Shown here: one piece after another, positions 38,166 to 51,190 of the stretch
How the letters are laid out: each line of letters opens with the position of its first letter
How positions within the stretch are numbered: position 1 is the first letter of the stretch
Source of the DNA: Amaranthus tricolor
Lineage: Eukaryota > Streptophyta > Magnoliopsida > Caryophyllales > Amaranthaceae
Assembly (NCBI RefSeq): GCF_026212465.1
Contig: NC_080053.1
Span: 10,765,469 to 10,829,468 of the forward strand
Direction of reading: 5' to 3'
DNA: 64,000 nucleotides
Position numbers and translations under genes: made by a program
The notes under the pieces: model-generated
The model's input: only the letters and a program-made list of their open reading frames with translations
What the model was told of the DNA's origin: nothing
The model's database searches: none

Positions 38166-40480
38166 TTTGGGTCGTGTACTATGAAGATATTGAGGTTTAT
38201 GTTTGTAGTAATGCTTGGACATCGTTCAACTCTGTTTAAGCTGGGTGCTGCCTGCAGCAACAGATCTTTGGATTTGGTTAAGTTCTTTTCTTACTGTGTT
38301 AATTAGTAATTTCTATGTTTAGTAAATTGGCATCAGGGTTAAACTTACGAATTGGTGATAGTTTCTATTACTTCTTCCCTTTAGTTCTTTGCAAAATAGC
38401 TGGCTAAGTTTTGTACTGTTTTTCTTGTGTCGAGGTGTCTTCATGATTCTACATTGGTAGTGTGCCCCTTCTGCTTCTGCATCATTGGTTTTCTGCTTCT
38501 ACACTCCTCTGTGGTTTTGTTGCTCGCACCTTCCCCAGGATCTTCAATTTTATATTATTGTGGATCCCGGCTGGCTTCATCACTTGGAAAGCCCTGCTAA
38601 ATTGAATCTCAGCAAAATGATGCTTCTCCCTCCCCTGTGGTTTTTGTTCCTTGCTGCGTTCCCCAGGATCTTCAATTTTGATTTATTGTGGATCCAGGAT
38701 GGCTTCAGCAATTGGTCAAGCTATATCTTGATTGAATCTCACCAGCATGATGCACCTCATATGTTGCGACTTTTTTCTGTTTGCCTGGATAGACAAGCTG
38801 CTAGTGTTGTGGCCAGTACAGGCATTTTGTAGAAGTTCCGACTTTTCAGGACCTAACTTTTGAGTCGACCTTGATGATTGGATTTCCATGAGTAGCTATC
38901 TTAAAGCATGACAAACAACTTGTGGAGCAAGTGATCTTCAGTTTTTTGCCGCGTTAGATTTATTTTCCTTTCCTCGGGGGGCTGTGGTGGGGGAGGGCAG
39001 CATTTATACTAGTGGATGATTGGGAGTCGCCTTTTGTGCATCATGATAGTTTTATTTCTCGCCTTATTCAAGAGCACCGTCAATGACTTTGGGGACTTGT
39101 CAAGTATCTTCCTTTTGTTAAGACTTGAGAATGATGATTTAAGGGGTCATGTTAAGTGGGTCCATGTAGCTATCCTCGTGTATCTGCCTCTATTCCTCCC
39201 TTTTTGTTAAACCTTTGTTTCTTAATCCTTTTTATCGGTGTCAATAATATATGGTCTTGGACTCTTGGGGTTTTGTGTGAGGTGGTGTGTTTTGACAATT
39301 GTGGTACTTGTTTTGATGGATTTGACTTTTAGCTTGTTAGCATAGCAACATAGTATGAAGAGCGTAAACATCATCCTTATATCCGTGAAATGGTCTATTT
39401 GCAATGATATTTTGTCTCTCTCCCGTTCCCTTTTGTTTTCCTAGTTGCAGTACACTTCGTAGCTTTTGTATTAATGATTAGCTGTAAATAAGGTTTGGTT
39501 CATTTTCAAAAAAAAAAAAAAAAAAGGTTCGGTTCAGATGTTCTTTTACTGAAAATCGTTTTTTGTCATTCATCCTTACCAACTGACTTACCTGAATGGT
39601 TGATATTGCTTGTAATGTCTGGAGTTTATTTGGTGATGCATGTAGTATCTTGATTTCAATTTTTTTCAATAGACGCCAGGGCTTCCTTTGTGAAAGACAA
39701 ATGCTGAAGGGTCAACATTGACGTGGACCAATATTTTAGATTGATGCAATATCACACATCTGTATTTGCAATTGAGTTGGTTATAGTGACAATCTAACTT
39801 TAACCTATAAATTTGTGATTGTTATTTGCACGTCATTACTCAATATTTACCCTGAATTTTATCCACTGGGTAGCTTTGGTTGAGATTGATCCCTACCATT
39901 TTGGTATTACTGAGTTGACGCTACTTATAAACATAAATACTAGAAAAAAAGGGTTATTTCATATTTTGAAATTGAACTTGGATCGCTGGCTCCAAGTTGT
40001 TACACCAATGAAATGTCGGAAAAATACAATAGTGAGTTCCATTTGTTCCATAATTGCTTCCGGAAATCCGAACATCATGTGTGGACATGCTCTAATGCAC
40101 TAACTCGTACTAATACTTTTTATAAGATTAGAGATGAATTAATATAAAAATGATTTTCTTATTGGACCATAGTAGTGAGTTGAACTAATATGATATTATC
40201 ATCGAGTTTTGAAGGTAAAATTTTTGTCGAGGTTGTGACACATAAGCAATATTAAATAGTGATGATGTCGGCAGTATTTTATTTTAGTATGTTATAAATT
40301 AATTAAGGTAAGTATTATACTACATTTTAACTTCATTGGAAAGCTATTATGTCCCGTGCATATTAGTCTATACAGGTTCATTTTAGAAATGTTAATAGAA
40401 TATAATTATTAATTACTAGTATAAAACTCGTGCAGTGCAAAAATTTATGAGTATAAAATATATGTTAAATTAGGGATATT
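38166..40480. other. 3' flank of the RSZ-like gene, no further gene
   Basis: The first ~300 bp are probably 3' UTR. Besides the duplicated block at 38500-38760, the region holds an 18-base A run near 39509 flanked by the near-repeats GGTTTGGTTCA and GGTTCGGTTCA, and AT-rich DNA. No convincing coding frame was seen. Confidence 0.45.
38500..38760. repeat. Two-copy tandem duplication, period about 130 bp
   Basis: CCCCAGGATCTTCAATTTT, TTATTGTGGATCC, GGCTTCA and TTGAATCTCA appear in the same order at about 38535-38612 and 38662-38750. Identity is moderate, so the duplication is not recent. Confidence 0.75.
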
Positions 40481-40873
40481 CTACATGGTAGGTACGAACT
40501 TTTGCAAAAGGCTAGTGGTAGCGAATCTTAAAAATATTCCACAAAACAGCATTGTATTTTTGTGATTCAAGCTGTCGTAATACCGAATCAAAAAATGTTT
40601 GATTTTTTGTTATCTTGGAAAATTTTCTTTTGGTCGTTGTGTTATTTCCTTTAAATACAGTAGCCCCTTCCTCTTCATCTATCTTCTTCTTGCATTCATC
40701 TTCTTTCATCAATTTTCAAATACCTTCAATCAAGTGTTCACATTCTGCATACTCAAAAAGTTCTTCAAGACCACCAATGAGGCTCTATACAAATGTAAAG
40801 TTTGCTCTTTCTTTATTTGGGTGAAGGAAGAAGATTTGACCAAGTATAAAGGATAAAGATTCATGTGTGTAGC

Positions 40874-43800
40874 TAGGCATGGCCACGGTCCGGGTTGGTC
40901 CGGTTCCGTTCCAATTCCACCCGGTTCTGGTTCCATTTGGAACCTGTCGCGACCGGTTCCGGTTCCGGGCGGTTCCAAACGGTTCCTTGGCGGTTCATGA
41001 GGCGGTTCCAACTCACGGGACGGGCGGGTCGGACCATCAGTTCCATTTTTATTTTTTCTTTAAATATTTATATAATAAAAAAATACTATAATATTGCGGA
41101 CGTACCTTTGCTGATTACTTGATTATTAGCGAAATTCATTGCTTGTCAAGTTGTCATCGTTATTAAAATATATACTAAAAAGAATGAAAAAAATAAATTA
41201 ATAAAAAATGAATCAATGATAATGTCGATAAAGATGATTAATAAAAAAAGAGGGAGAAAATGGACTTGAACCTAGTACCCAAAGGAATACTAAGCTGCCT
41301 ACGTATACCGAAGGAATCAAAGCCCACGTAGTTCTTTGTCATACCTTTTATTTATAGTTGTTGAATGTTGATTTATCGTTGTCCGATTGATCCTATTCGT
41401 CTTCGTCATCATCATCTGGTTGGTTAGATGCTTCCGCTGACTCTCCTCCTGACGTTGATGCAGATGTATCCATCATCATCCATGGATCATCATCGTCGTC
41501 TTGATCATCATCATTCCTTAGTCCTTGTGTTCGAATCTCCGCTTGATCCCAATCTTTCTTGTAAATACATATTTGAATACTATGTGGAGCAAGACGAGAT
41601 CTCTTTTCGTCCAAAACTCTTCTACCTGCACTAAAAGCAGACTCCAACGCAATTGTTGACGCAGGAATTGCAAGGATATCCTTTGCAATTCTCGATAAAA
41701 TGGGAAATTTTACAGATTTTTCTTTCCACCACTCTAAAATATTATAGCTACCTTGGTCTATTTCAAAGTGGTGTTTAAGATAACTATCTAATTCTAAATA
41801 TGAGGTGGAGGGTGAAGAAGAAGATGATCCTACAAAACTATCATCTTGACTCATTATATTAGCTATTACCGAATTATAATAAGAGGGACGTGCCGAAACG
41901 CTAGCACCCCTAAACGTATCGCGTTTTGGGTTATATACACTAGCGTAATAATCATAGAGTTCTGCTAAATATTTTTTACATGTTCCAACATAATTATGTA
42001 CATCAGTAGGCGGGCGATCTAACGATTGGTAGAAAATCCTATTACTTTAGTAAGGACTTCAGTTTTAAAACATGGGTCTAAAATGGTTGCAATTCCATAA
42101 ATATAAGGAAAATCGGTAAAATATATCTTCCATTTTTCCATCATATCTGCAAGAATCGGCTTCAAATATGGGTTAGTATCATCATACATATGTTTAAGGA
42201 GATGATAAAAAATAGTAATACACTCACTTATTACTAAGTGAACGTTCGGTTCATAAACATATGAAAAAATCTTAGTTGCGTGGTCATACGCTTCTAATAT
42301 ATTATGTACACCTATAGCTAATTCCCAAGTGTCATCAGCTATATAGCTATCTGTACACTCACTATACAGTTGTGTTATAACTGGACGATAAGCAATCGCC
42401 TTTCTTAATAAATCGTTGGTTGAGCCCCAACGTGTAGGAGTATCTAATGATCAATACACTTTTTTTAGTTGATATTGGTCACATAATTGTTTATATCGTC
42501 TTTTTATCTTTCCAATCCTAAGCCACTTCACTATATCTCTAATCGGTTCTAATAAATTGCTTAATTGTTTTATACCTGCTTGGCAAGATAAGTTAAATAT
42601 ATGCGTACAACAACGTATGTGTAATAAGCTACCCCCAAGGATAAAATTAAAAGCGGGTTCGTTATACAAAAGTTCTATACATTTAATGTTAGCGGTTGCA
42701 TTATCAGTAGAACAACAAAATATCTTATGTAATAAGTTCCATTCTCTACATATCTCTACTAATCTATATTTTATGATTTCACCGGTATGTATTTCTGGCA
42801 TTGTCTCAAAAGCAATTATTCTTTTTTGAATAATCCAATTTTGATCTATCCAATGTGCTGTTACACAAATATAAGATTCTAAATGTGGGGGAGCAGACCA
42901 AATGTCAGTTGTTATGCTAACCCTACCATTAAAAGATTTAAACATTTCAACTAATTCATAGCGCATTGATTCATATAATTTAATTGTGCGTCTTTTAAGA
43001 GTGCTCGTAGGGATTGCTCTATATTGTGGTTGCAAAGTTTTTCTAGCGAAACGCTCGTGTGCCCTACTTTCACCGTGGTTAAAAGGCAATTCATCACAAA
43101 TTACATACTTAGAAAATGCATCAATCATATCATTACGATTATATCTAAAAGGCATACCTGTGCTGGGAATGTCCCACTGTGTCTGTCGGCTTCCACTTGT
43201 GGTCCCGCTGCCGCTTGCTGCATGAGTTTCTTTTGTGATTCCATGCTTCTTTCCCAAATGTTTGTTAAAAGATCCCGTACCACCACCTAACACGTAGTCA
43301 CAAAACACAATAAATAAATTTTTATAAAATATGAATATATAATGTATGTATAAAAAACTTAAAAAGTATTTACCTCTGGCGAAACTGTATGAAACTAAGG
43401 GCTTTACTCCTTGACTTTCACAAATTTGACAAGTGCATAAGAAAATATCAAGATTGTCGGTTGGTTCTTTTGTGAAATACGACCACACATGTGAAACAGC
43501 TCTACCACTAAGAGGTGGCATTGCCGGAAAAGGTTGTCTTACTGGTTCATCTTCATCTAATTAAATAATTTAAAATTATAAAACTATAATTAAATAAATA
43601 AATAATTTAAAATTTAATTAATTTGAAGAATAAAATTATAAAACTAACCGATAGTTTGGAAATTGACTCGTTTACCACGAGCTTGTCTTTGTTGTTGTTG
43701 TTGTTCTCCTTGTTCTTCATGTGATCTTGTTGATGACTGTCGAGATATATGTATCCCAATAGAGGTCCTTGGTTCCTCTTCTTGTTCTTCTTCTTCATCA

Positions 43801-44568
43801 ATTTGTATTTCTCTTTCCACTTCTTCTGCATAATTATGTAATTCTGGGTCGTACCCTTCTGGATAAATTGGTTCATAATTATAATTACTAATGGAAGGTG
43901 TTGTTGATACCGATGGAGTAGAAGTGGCCTTTCTTTTGGAGGAGCTGAACCTCCCAATAATTTTGCCACTTTAGTAACTTTATTTGAGGCTTTTTTCAAA
44001 AATGAAGACATGATTGATGATATTTAAATAATAATAGAATTAAGAAATAAATAAATAATTAATAGACTAATTATGTAATTAACTAAATTAAGAAATAATT
44101 AAAAGACTAATTATGTAATTAAGAGAATAATTGCGTAATTAAAGAATTAAGTAGAGAGAGTAGGAGAAGAGATGAATTGTGAATGAAAATGATTGAAAGT
44201 GATGAGTATTTATAGGAAAAATGGCAACGGCTATATAACGACTACTTTTCACGGTTCCGGTTCCATGGAACCGTTGGGCCGGTTCACCCGGACCGGTCCC
44301 GGTTCCCGTTCCATGGAATCGTTGGACCGGTTCCGGTTCCGTGGAACCGTTGGACCGGTTCCGGTTCCAAACCGCGGTTTTTAGGTCCGGTTCATAAAGT
44401 TTTTTTTCCGGCGGTTTCACGGTTCCGGCAACTTTTTTTCCGGCGGTTTCACGGTTCCGCGGTTCGGGGCGGTTCGGAACCTGTCGCAAACGGTTTCGGT
44501 TCCGGATCCGGTTCCAAGCGCTTCGGGACCGGTTCGGTTCCGGGTAACCCGCCCCGTGGCCATGCCTA
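40874..44568 (-). mobile_element. hAT transposon, 3695 bp, both ends and target duplication intact
   Basis: The ends share the perfect 15-bp inverted repeat TAGGCATGGCCACGG and are flanked by the perfect 8-bp target duplication TGTGTAGC (40866-40873 and 44569-44576). Subterminal zones at 40885-41040 and 44240-44560 are dense in GGTTCC/CCGGTTCC motifs, likely transposase sites, in contrast to the AT-rich surroundings. The minus strand encodes one transposase. The clean ends imply a fairly young insertion. Confidence 0.95.
41393..44011 (-). pseudogene. hAT transposase (BED finger), one stop and two frameshifts
   Basis: Reading from 44011: exon 1 to 43649, GT-AG intron 43648-43557, exon 2 to 43374, in-frame 87-bp intron 43373-43287, then exon 3. 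The protein has an acidic/Gln-rich N-terminus, a BED finger (CTCQIC, then HLGKKH across the second intron), the SITTDIWSAP catalytic block, and the C-terminal dimerisation region (LEWWKEKSVKFPILSRIAKD, ALESAFSAGRRVLD). Breaks: a lost base in an A4 run near 43962, TGA near 42450 where CGA is plausible, and a lost base in a run near 42033-42036. It ends in an acidic tail at 41393. Family role is transposition by cut and paste. Confidence 0.9.
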
Positions 44569-45219
44569 TGTGTAGCATATGGAGGACAAATGTCTACTCA
44601 AATTGAAACTGAATTGATGGTTCAAAGGAAGCAAATCAGACAATTTCAAAAGATGATGAAGATTATGATTATTGTTGTTCTTTTAATACTTGTCCTTCTC
44701 ATTAAGAATTAGGTAATTAAAAATGACTATTCTAATACAACTCTGGAAATCAATCTTGAAAGCATATGTCATCTAATATAAACATTAATGCACAAGGAAT
44801 AGATGTATAATTTAATAAGGATGATGAGGTAAAAGATAAAGTACTTCAAAGAAGCAACAAAAAGCAAATAGTCTGTTAGATTAGGAATGGAGGGTTTAGG
44901 AGATTAGTATCCTAATAAGTTTGGTTGAATTTATGAATTAGTATCCTCTTAATAAATTATGATGATTATGATATAATAGGATGGAAGAAGGAAATCCGTG
45001 AGAAGAAGAAGATGGATAAAAGAAGTTGGATGAAAGATAAAGATGGATGAAGATGAAGATAAGGGCAAAAATAAAATTTCCCAACATAATGAAAAATCAA
45101 ACTTTTTTTTATTCATAATATTACGGCAGTTTGAATTCCAAAAGTACAATGTTATTTTGTGGATTTTTTGACCATTTACTTCCATTGGCCTTTTGCAAAA
45201 GTTCGTACTTACCATGTAA

Positions 45220-46117
45220 AACATAACTTCAAAGAATAATGCAAGTATATATTATCAAGATTAAAGTTATCAAATATATGACTTATTTAAATCAAAAATT
45301 AAATACTGATTTTTTAAAATTGTTTATTGAATACATCACTTTTTCATTTTATCAAATAGAAGTAAAATCAAATCTTGGTTAGGTATATAGAATTGCTATA
45401 ACAAATTATATAAATACTTTATCTAATTTAGCTCTATTTTTAAAAAATTAGATTCTAAATTAGGTAAATATTATCATGTAATCAACTATCATCTACTAAA
45501 ATAATTCCATTTGTCAAGGTCATAGAAGGATGACATTTGTCATTTTTCAGTATTTTTATTAATATGTATGATTGATCTAATTCACCAGAATTTATAACAT
45601 TAATCTATTTTTTATTTTTAAAAAAACTAGGTATTATAGAATTTTGTGATGTTCTTAGATGACTCTCACAAATATCAACAAACATTATTCCATAGAAAAT
45701 TGTTAATAAAAAATGAATTTTGGATTAATATTTACTAGATGTTTGAAACTTAGCAATATAATTATAATAGCCAATTATATTCTATCAAATGCCTTATATT
45801 TAATTTTATATCAGAATGAATTTAGTAATTAGTATTTTCTTATATATTGTATGAGATCTTTTAAAATTTGCAACCTTATCATTAAAGGCTACGAGAACAA
45901 AGTAAGCATACTTACCACTTGAATAATACACATTTTTTTGTCTTTCGATATGCATTCACTCCTGTATGCACATTTAACTACAAAACTTTTTTCTCTTATC
46001 AAAAATAGATATATTTACTCCATTCGAATAAATACTACAATGGGTCATAATTTTCTTCAAGAAATTAAAACAGATAGGAGTACTTATAGGATTGAAGCAA
46101 AAGTTACTAATATAAGA
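45220..46117. other. AT-rich DNA, nothing recognised
   Basis: No coding frame, element end or repeat was identified in this stretch. Confidence 0.5.
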
Positions 46118-46274
46118 TACTCCTTCCGTTTTTTTTTTTATCTTTCACTTTGGGTTTTTCATATATATAAAGTGGGATACAAACTTTCTAAAAATAGAAA
46201 GTATTCTAAAGTTGAAGAACTTTTGAAACTACCCATTATAGTAATGTGGAAATAAAAAAAGAACGGAGGGAGTA
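46118..46274. mobile_element. Stowaway MITE, about 157 bp
   Basis: The left end TACTCCTTCCGTTTTTTTTT and the reverse complement of the right end, TACTCCCTCCGTTCTTTTTT, match closely and are bounded by TA, the target dinucleotide. This is the commonest plant MITE signature. Confidence 0.88.
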
Positions 46275-47039
46275 AATTATTATCTTGATTTATGAGGCAA
46301 GAATGAGTTATATTTTTGGTGTTCAAAATATTTTTCGGTAGAGAGAGAATGACGTGAGAGTTTAGTAATTTGAATTTTAGGTTAATTAATAGAATTAAAA
46401 TTATGGTTCTATTGCTGCACTTTTGGTTAATACTATGAGGAGAACGAGTGAACGAGTGGTTGTTTCACATTCTGCCTTGGTTGTTTATTTGTGGTTTAGG
46501 CTTTGAGGGGAAGGAGTGGTCGTTCCACATTCTGGTTCAGGTACTTTGGAGAACGGGTATCGTTGTTTCCAGAAACCTTGATTGCTCCACTTGCTTTCCC
46601 TTGTTCACTTGGATTCTACCTATTTATCCTTGGCTCGATTTCATTCCTCCTTTAAAACCTCTGGGGTTTGGGGATCAGCGTCCTTAGCATGCTTTAGCTC
46701 GAAAATAAGCGACCAACATATAATAACATGAACAAACACATGCTACCCTAAGAGGGTGTAAACCCAACAAAAAGGCATAGATATTCGAGTAAAAACTAAG
46801 TACAAACAAGCCATAATCATCTACAAGGCAAGTACAAATTAGGGGCTTATCAAAAACTCGAGGTTGACTTCCTACCATCCAAATCTCCACCGTAATTTGA
46901 ATCACAATACCAACTAAGTCTAATTTTGTCTTTGTTAAACTTTAAACACACATCCAATATACCTTAAGTAACTCAAAAGCCATATTATCATATTCTAATG
47001 TCGCTTCCCTGGACTTGCCATGTATCACAAATCATGCTC
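46275..47039. other. Intergenic DNA, nothing recognised
   Basis: A slightly GC-richer block lies at 46440-46690 (TCACATTCTG / CCACATTCTGG repeated). No supported gene. Confidence 0.45.
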
Positions 47040-47870
47040 ACGATTTGAGAAATGTCGGGTCTATTACACACTATAGTATACATCATGATATCAACGACAT
47101 TTGTCATGGAATGCCTCTCATACTATTCTTTTCTTGCTTGGTTCATGGACAATGATTCCTTGACAACAAGAAGTGAGAACCAAAGGATGAAAAAGCCATC
47201 TTAACAATGTCTATAGAGAACCTTTTAAAAACTTTCTCAATGTATCTCTTTGGACTAAAGCATAGGAACACATTGCTCTTATCTTATCTTTGACAATCTC
47301 CATACCAAGTATCTTATTACCATCCCCTACCCCTAGATCCTCCATTTCAAATTCACTAAACAATTAGCTTCTTCAAAGCCTCCACCTAAACCAAGCTAGA
47401 ATAAGCAATACACATATCATCTACGTACAACACAAGATAGTTCAAGTACCCCACATTAGTGCTCTTTAAATATACACAATTATTGTATAAATTTCGTTAA
47501 AACCATGCCTTAACATGAAGAAATCAAACCTTTGATGCCATTTTCTTAGAGATTGCGTCAAGATGTAAATCAATTTCTCCAAATGACACTCAAGATCCTC
47601 TTTTCTCACTACCTCAAAACCTTTGGATTAACTTATGTAAATCTCTTTATCTAAATCACTTTGATGAAATGATATTTTTATATCCAATTGATGTAACTCT
47701 TAGTCCTCCATCGCAACAAAAGCAAGTAGGGCCTAATCGAAGTATTCTTCATCACAAGGTAAAACACTTCATAAAAGTCAATACATTCAACTAGGGAGTA
47801 TCCTTTTGCATCATGTAGAGCTTTGTAGATGGGGATAACATCACATGATGATTCTTCTAGAACACAAAGC
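47040..47870 (-). pseudogene. Ty1/copia reverse transcriptase relic
   Basis: The minus strand contains YVDDMCIAYS (near 47400-47430), the RT active-site box, then NKILGMEIVKDKIR and NRPDISQIVS further along, in the order usual for copia RT to RNase H. Frameshifts and stops are frequent, and no LTRs were found nearby. It is clearly older than the copia element at 55305. Confidence 0.75.
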
Positions 47871-49362
47871 AGGGTTCGATCGAGTCACTCGACCGAGTCA
47901 CTTGACCGAGTACTGTTCGTGCCCAGCTTAAATTCGACAATCTGCTTCCTTCTGTCCACTTGCTCACACCCCATCTTCATTCAGTTACTCCCACACGAAA
48001 AATTCCCCCTTCACACCATTCAGATCCCTACCTCAACTCCTAATTTCCACCATTAAAATTCTTTAAAAAGGCTTTAAAATCTTCAATTACTACCATTCTT
48101 ACACTCCTTAAACATTTGCTCTGTAAATTGTTTTTCTCAAATTAGTGAGCAAAACCTCAACTTTTATTTCTTAATTTTATCTTGAACTTTTACTAAGTTT
48201 AACTCAAATTAGAGTAAAATTTTAGTATTGTTCTTTGTTTAGTAGACTTTGGAGGAAAAATGTCTTCAATTAGAAGAATGTTGAAGAGAAAGGGCTCTCA
48301 ATCTCAAAGAGAGGAGCAACCTCCAAGAATAGCTGCAGATCCAACATAACATCAGTTGTTTTTGCTATTGAACAACAAAAAGTAAGGTTTACCAAGCTTA
48401 AGAATCGTAGTATTGAAAGCACTAGATTTATTAATAAAGACACCTTAACAAAATTGGGAGTTCTACAAGAACCTGAGCAATTATTTTGTAACCTAAGGCT
48501 ACAATCTTTCTTTGAAATGCACTATGATACCCATTCCGCCCTAACATATGAATTCCTAACCTCTTTTGAATTGAGATATAATGATGAAGGTGTGAAAACT
48601 ATGTATTGTAGATTGAGTAACTCTGATTTTGCAACCACTGTGGATGAATTAGCTGTTTGTTTTGGTATTGCGAATGAAGGTAGTGATGATAGCCCTTCGG
48701 AATCCGACATCGGTTCTTTCTGGACAGCCATTACTGGCGGAACACAATTTGCTTTGAAAAATTTAAGAACCAATAGAGTACATCATCCTTCAATTCGCAT
48801 ATTATTCAAATATTTGGCTAATACTCTTTTTGGTAGGTCACAGGGAAATAAGGTAAACAGTAATTACTAGGCGCATTAGGTAGTTACCTTTTCCCCAAAG
48901 CTTGCCTAAACTAAACTATGTTCATTTTCTACTGACCACTTTTGAAACTTCTACCCTTAGAAATAATTTAAAGGGCATTACTATTAGTCGCCATCCTTTT
49001 TATTTTATCGCCACCCTTCTCCTAATAAAATTACGAATTTACCCCTAAACTTTAAAAATTTACAAATTTTCCATTGGAGTTAATAACACTATTATCAATT
49101 AAATTAATAAAAAAATTATTAATAAAATATTAAAAATTAATTAACAATTGAATTTTAATTAATATATTATTATTATATTAAAAAATAATTAAACATTTAA
49201 ATAAATTATTTAAATTCAAAACTAATTATTATAATAACATTATTATAATATAATATTATATTAAAATAAAATAATTTATTACAACATTTATTTAAATAAC
49301 AATAACTTAAAAAATAAATTAATTAAACAAAAAAATTTCAAAAAAAAAAAAAATTTAGTACT

Positions 49363-49415
49363 AGTCGCACAAAAAGTGCGACTCGACCTAGGTACAATCG
49401 CACTTTTTGTGCGAC
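49363..49415. repeat. Nested palindrome cassette 1
   Basis: GTCGCACAAAAAGTGCGAC (49364-49382) is itself a hairpin with a five-A loop. It is followed by a CCTAGG-centred spacer and TCGCACTTTTTGTGCGA (49398-49414), a second hairpin that is also the inverted complement of the first. Three alternative foldings are possible. Confidence 0.9.
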
Positions 49416-49424
49416 TGGTATTTT

Positions 49425-49730
<306 letters not shown>

Positions 49731-49809
49731 AAAAATAACTTTAAAAATAAATTAATTAAACAAAAGAAATTTTATAATTCGAAATTCAAAAAAAAAAAAA
49801 AATTAATAC

Positions 49810-49865
49810 CAGTTGCACAAAAAGTGCGACTGTACCTAGGTGCAATCGCACTTTTTGTGCGACTA
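49810..49865. repeat. Nested palindrome cassette 2
   Basis: A second copy of the hairpin cassette, about 446 bp from the first, with one change in the left arm (TTGCAC for TCGCAC) and changes in the spacer around CCTAGG. The preceding ~80 bp are also duplicated, so cassette and flank were copied together. Confidence 0.88.
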
Positions 49866-49919
49866 GTATTATTTTTTAATTTTTTTTAAAAATTTTTATT
49901 AATTTTATTTATATTATTA

Positions 49920-49966
<47 letters not shown>

Positions 49967-49967
49967 A

Positions 49968-49999
<32 letters not shown>

Positions 50000-51190
50000 G
50001 TATAAAAATAAGAAATTTTAAGTTCAATGGCAAAGTTGTAATTTTTTAAAGTCTAGGGACAAATTTGTAATTTCATTTAAGGGGTGGCGATAAAATAAAA
50101 AAGATGGCGACAAATAAGAATTGGGAATTTAAATCCGTCAAAGCTTGCCTAAACTAAACTATGTTCATTTTCTACTGACCACTTTTGAAACTCCTACCCT
50201 TAGAAATAATTTAAAAGTCTCCATCGCCATTAATTTTGGAGGACTAATCACCCACCTAGTTGGACAACTCAACTTGAGGTTAGCACCAGCTACAGACCTG
50301 ATTTGACAACAATTGACATCGCTTATCTCAAGCACTCAACTTATTAGATGAGCAAACTTTTGATTAGGTCACAAATGGAAAACCATCCATTAGATTACCA
50401 GGACACCCCTTACCACCCCTAGTTCCAGAGGCTGCTAACTACTCGATTGATTTTCGGCTGTAGCCACGCCCTAGGGTTCCATTACCCCAAGAACCCCAAA
50501 CACACCACGACACTTCTAGCACTTATTCCCTAACCTCACCTGCAGATTATAATACCATTCTCCAGTCACTGGAGAGACTTCACACTAGCATTCAACAAAA
50601 CAAACAGGAAAACCGAAAGTTGAATGAGAGACTAGCTAGGATAGACTATGAGCATTCTCGCAGAGATCACGAGCACCAACGTGCTCAATATCCCATTTAT
50701 GACTATCACTACCGGCACAGACACATTGACCAACAATTCCCGCACCTTGGCTGGTACACGCCAAACCCAGACATCTCTATACCTAGTACATTTACCCCTT
50801 ATGGTTTTCCCGATGGTATGGTTAACTCCTTCACACTAGGAGGTTTAATACTTACTATGCTGTTACTCTACAACCACCACCCCAGGGAAGAACAGGGAAT
50901 ACGGGGGGATTTTCTGGGTTTGCTCGACACAGCACCACAGGATTTGGGGTGTTCTCCATACATCCTAACACTTCTGCACCTAGTGGGTCTGGTCATGGAA
51001 CAGGTGATAAAGGAAAGGAAGTCATGAGTGTTAACGATGATGATAATGATAATGATGAAAATGATGATAATGATGATAATGAAGCTGATGATGATGACGG
51101 TGGAGGCGATGATCCCTCTTGGAGGAGAAATTATTGATTAACAGCTTGGTCTGGCTTGGGGGGAGGGAGCACTTTCGCTGTGTATAAATA

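Larger units (their letters stand above)
40732..44712 (+). pseudogene. GRF-type zinc-finger, tail-anchored small protein, split by hAT
   Basis: Upstream of the hAT, the frame ending at 40856 contains LYKCKVCSFFIWVKEEDL, the second half of a GRF zinc finger (Y-x-C...C-x-F-F-x-W). A neighbouring frame supplies a KCSHS...RPPMRLY stretch that fits the first half, so a frameshift near 40788 is likely. A TAA ends the frame at 40854. Beyond the hAT the same frame resumes: Met at 44590, a polar Gln/Lys helix, then the hydrophobic KIMIIVVLLILVLLIKN tail, stop at 44710-44712. Plants encode many small GRF-finger proteins with a C-terminal coiled coil and membrane tail. This copy is dead in this form; whether it came from a host gene is inference. 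Confidence 0.55.
40481..45219. mobile_element. Long-terminal-inverted-repeat element (MULE-like), host of a nested hAT
   Basis: CATGGTAGGTACGAACTTTT (40484-40503) has its inverted partner at about 45197-45216, and similarity continues inward for at least 150 bp through AACATTGTA-type, GTTTGATTTTT and TCTTCATC phrases on both sides. Removing the nested hAT leaves about 1.0 kb containing a GRF zinc-finger/tail-anchor frame. Long inverted repeats suggest a Mutator-like element, but no 9-bp target duplication was identified, so the family is inferred. Confidence 0.65.

Noticed and set aside
44139..44489. Arg/Pro/Glu-rich frame in the hAT end
   Set aside because: It translates the GGTTCC subterminal array; the transposase starts at 44011.
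48454..48870. A host gene of unknown function
   Set aside because: The conserved blocks are those of Athila-type ORF1, and the frame continues beyond an inserted transposon with further stops.
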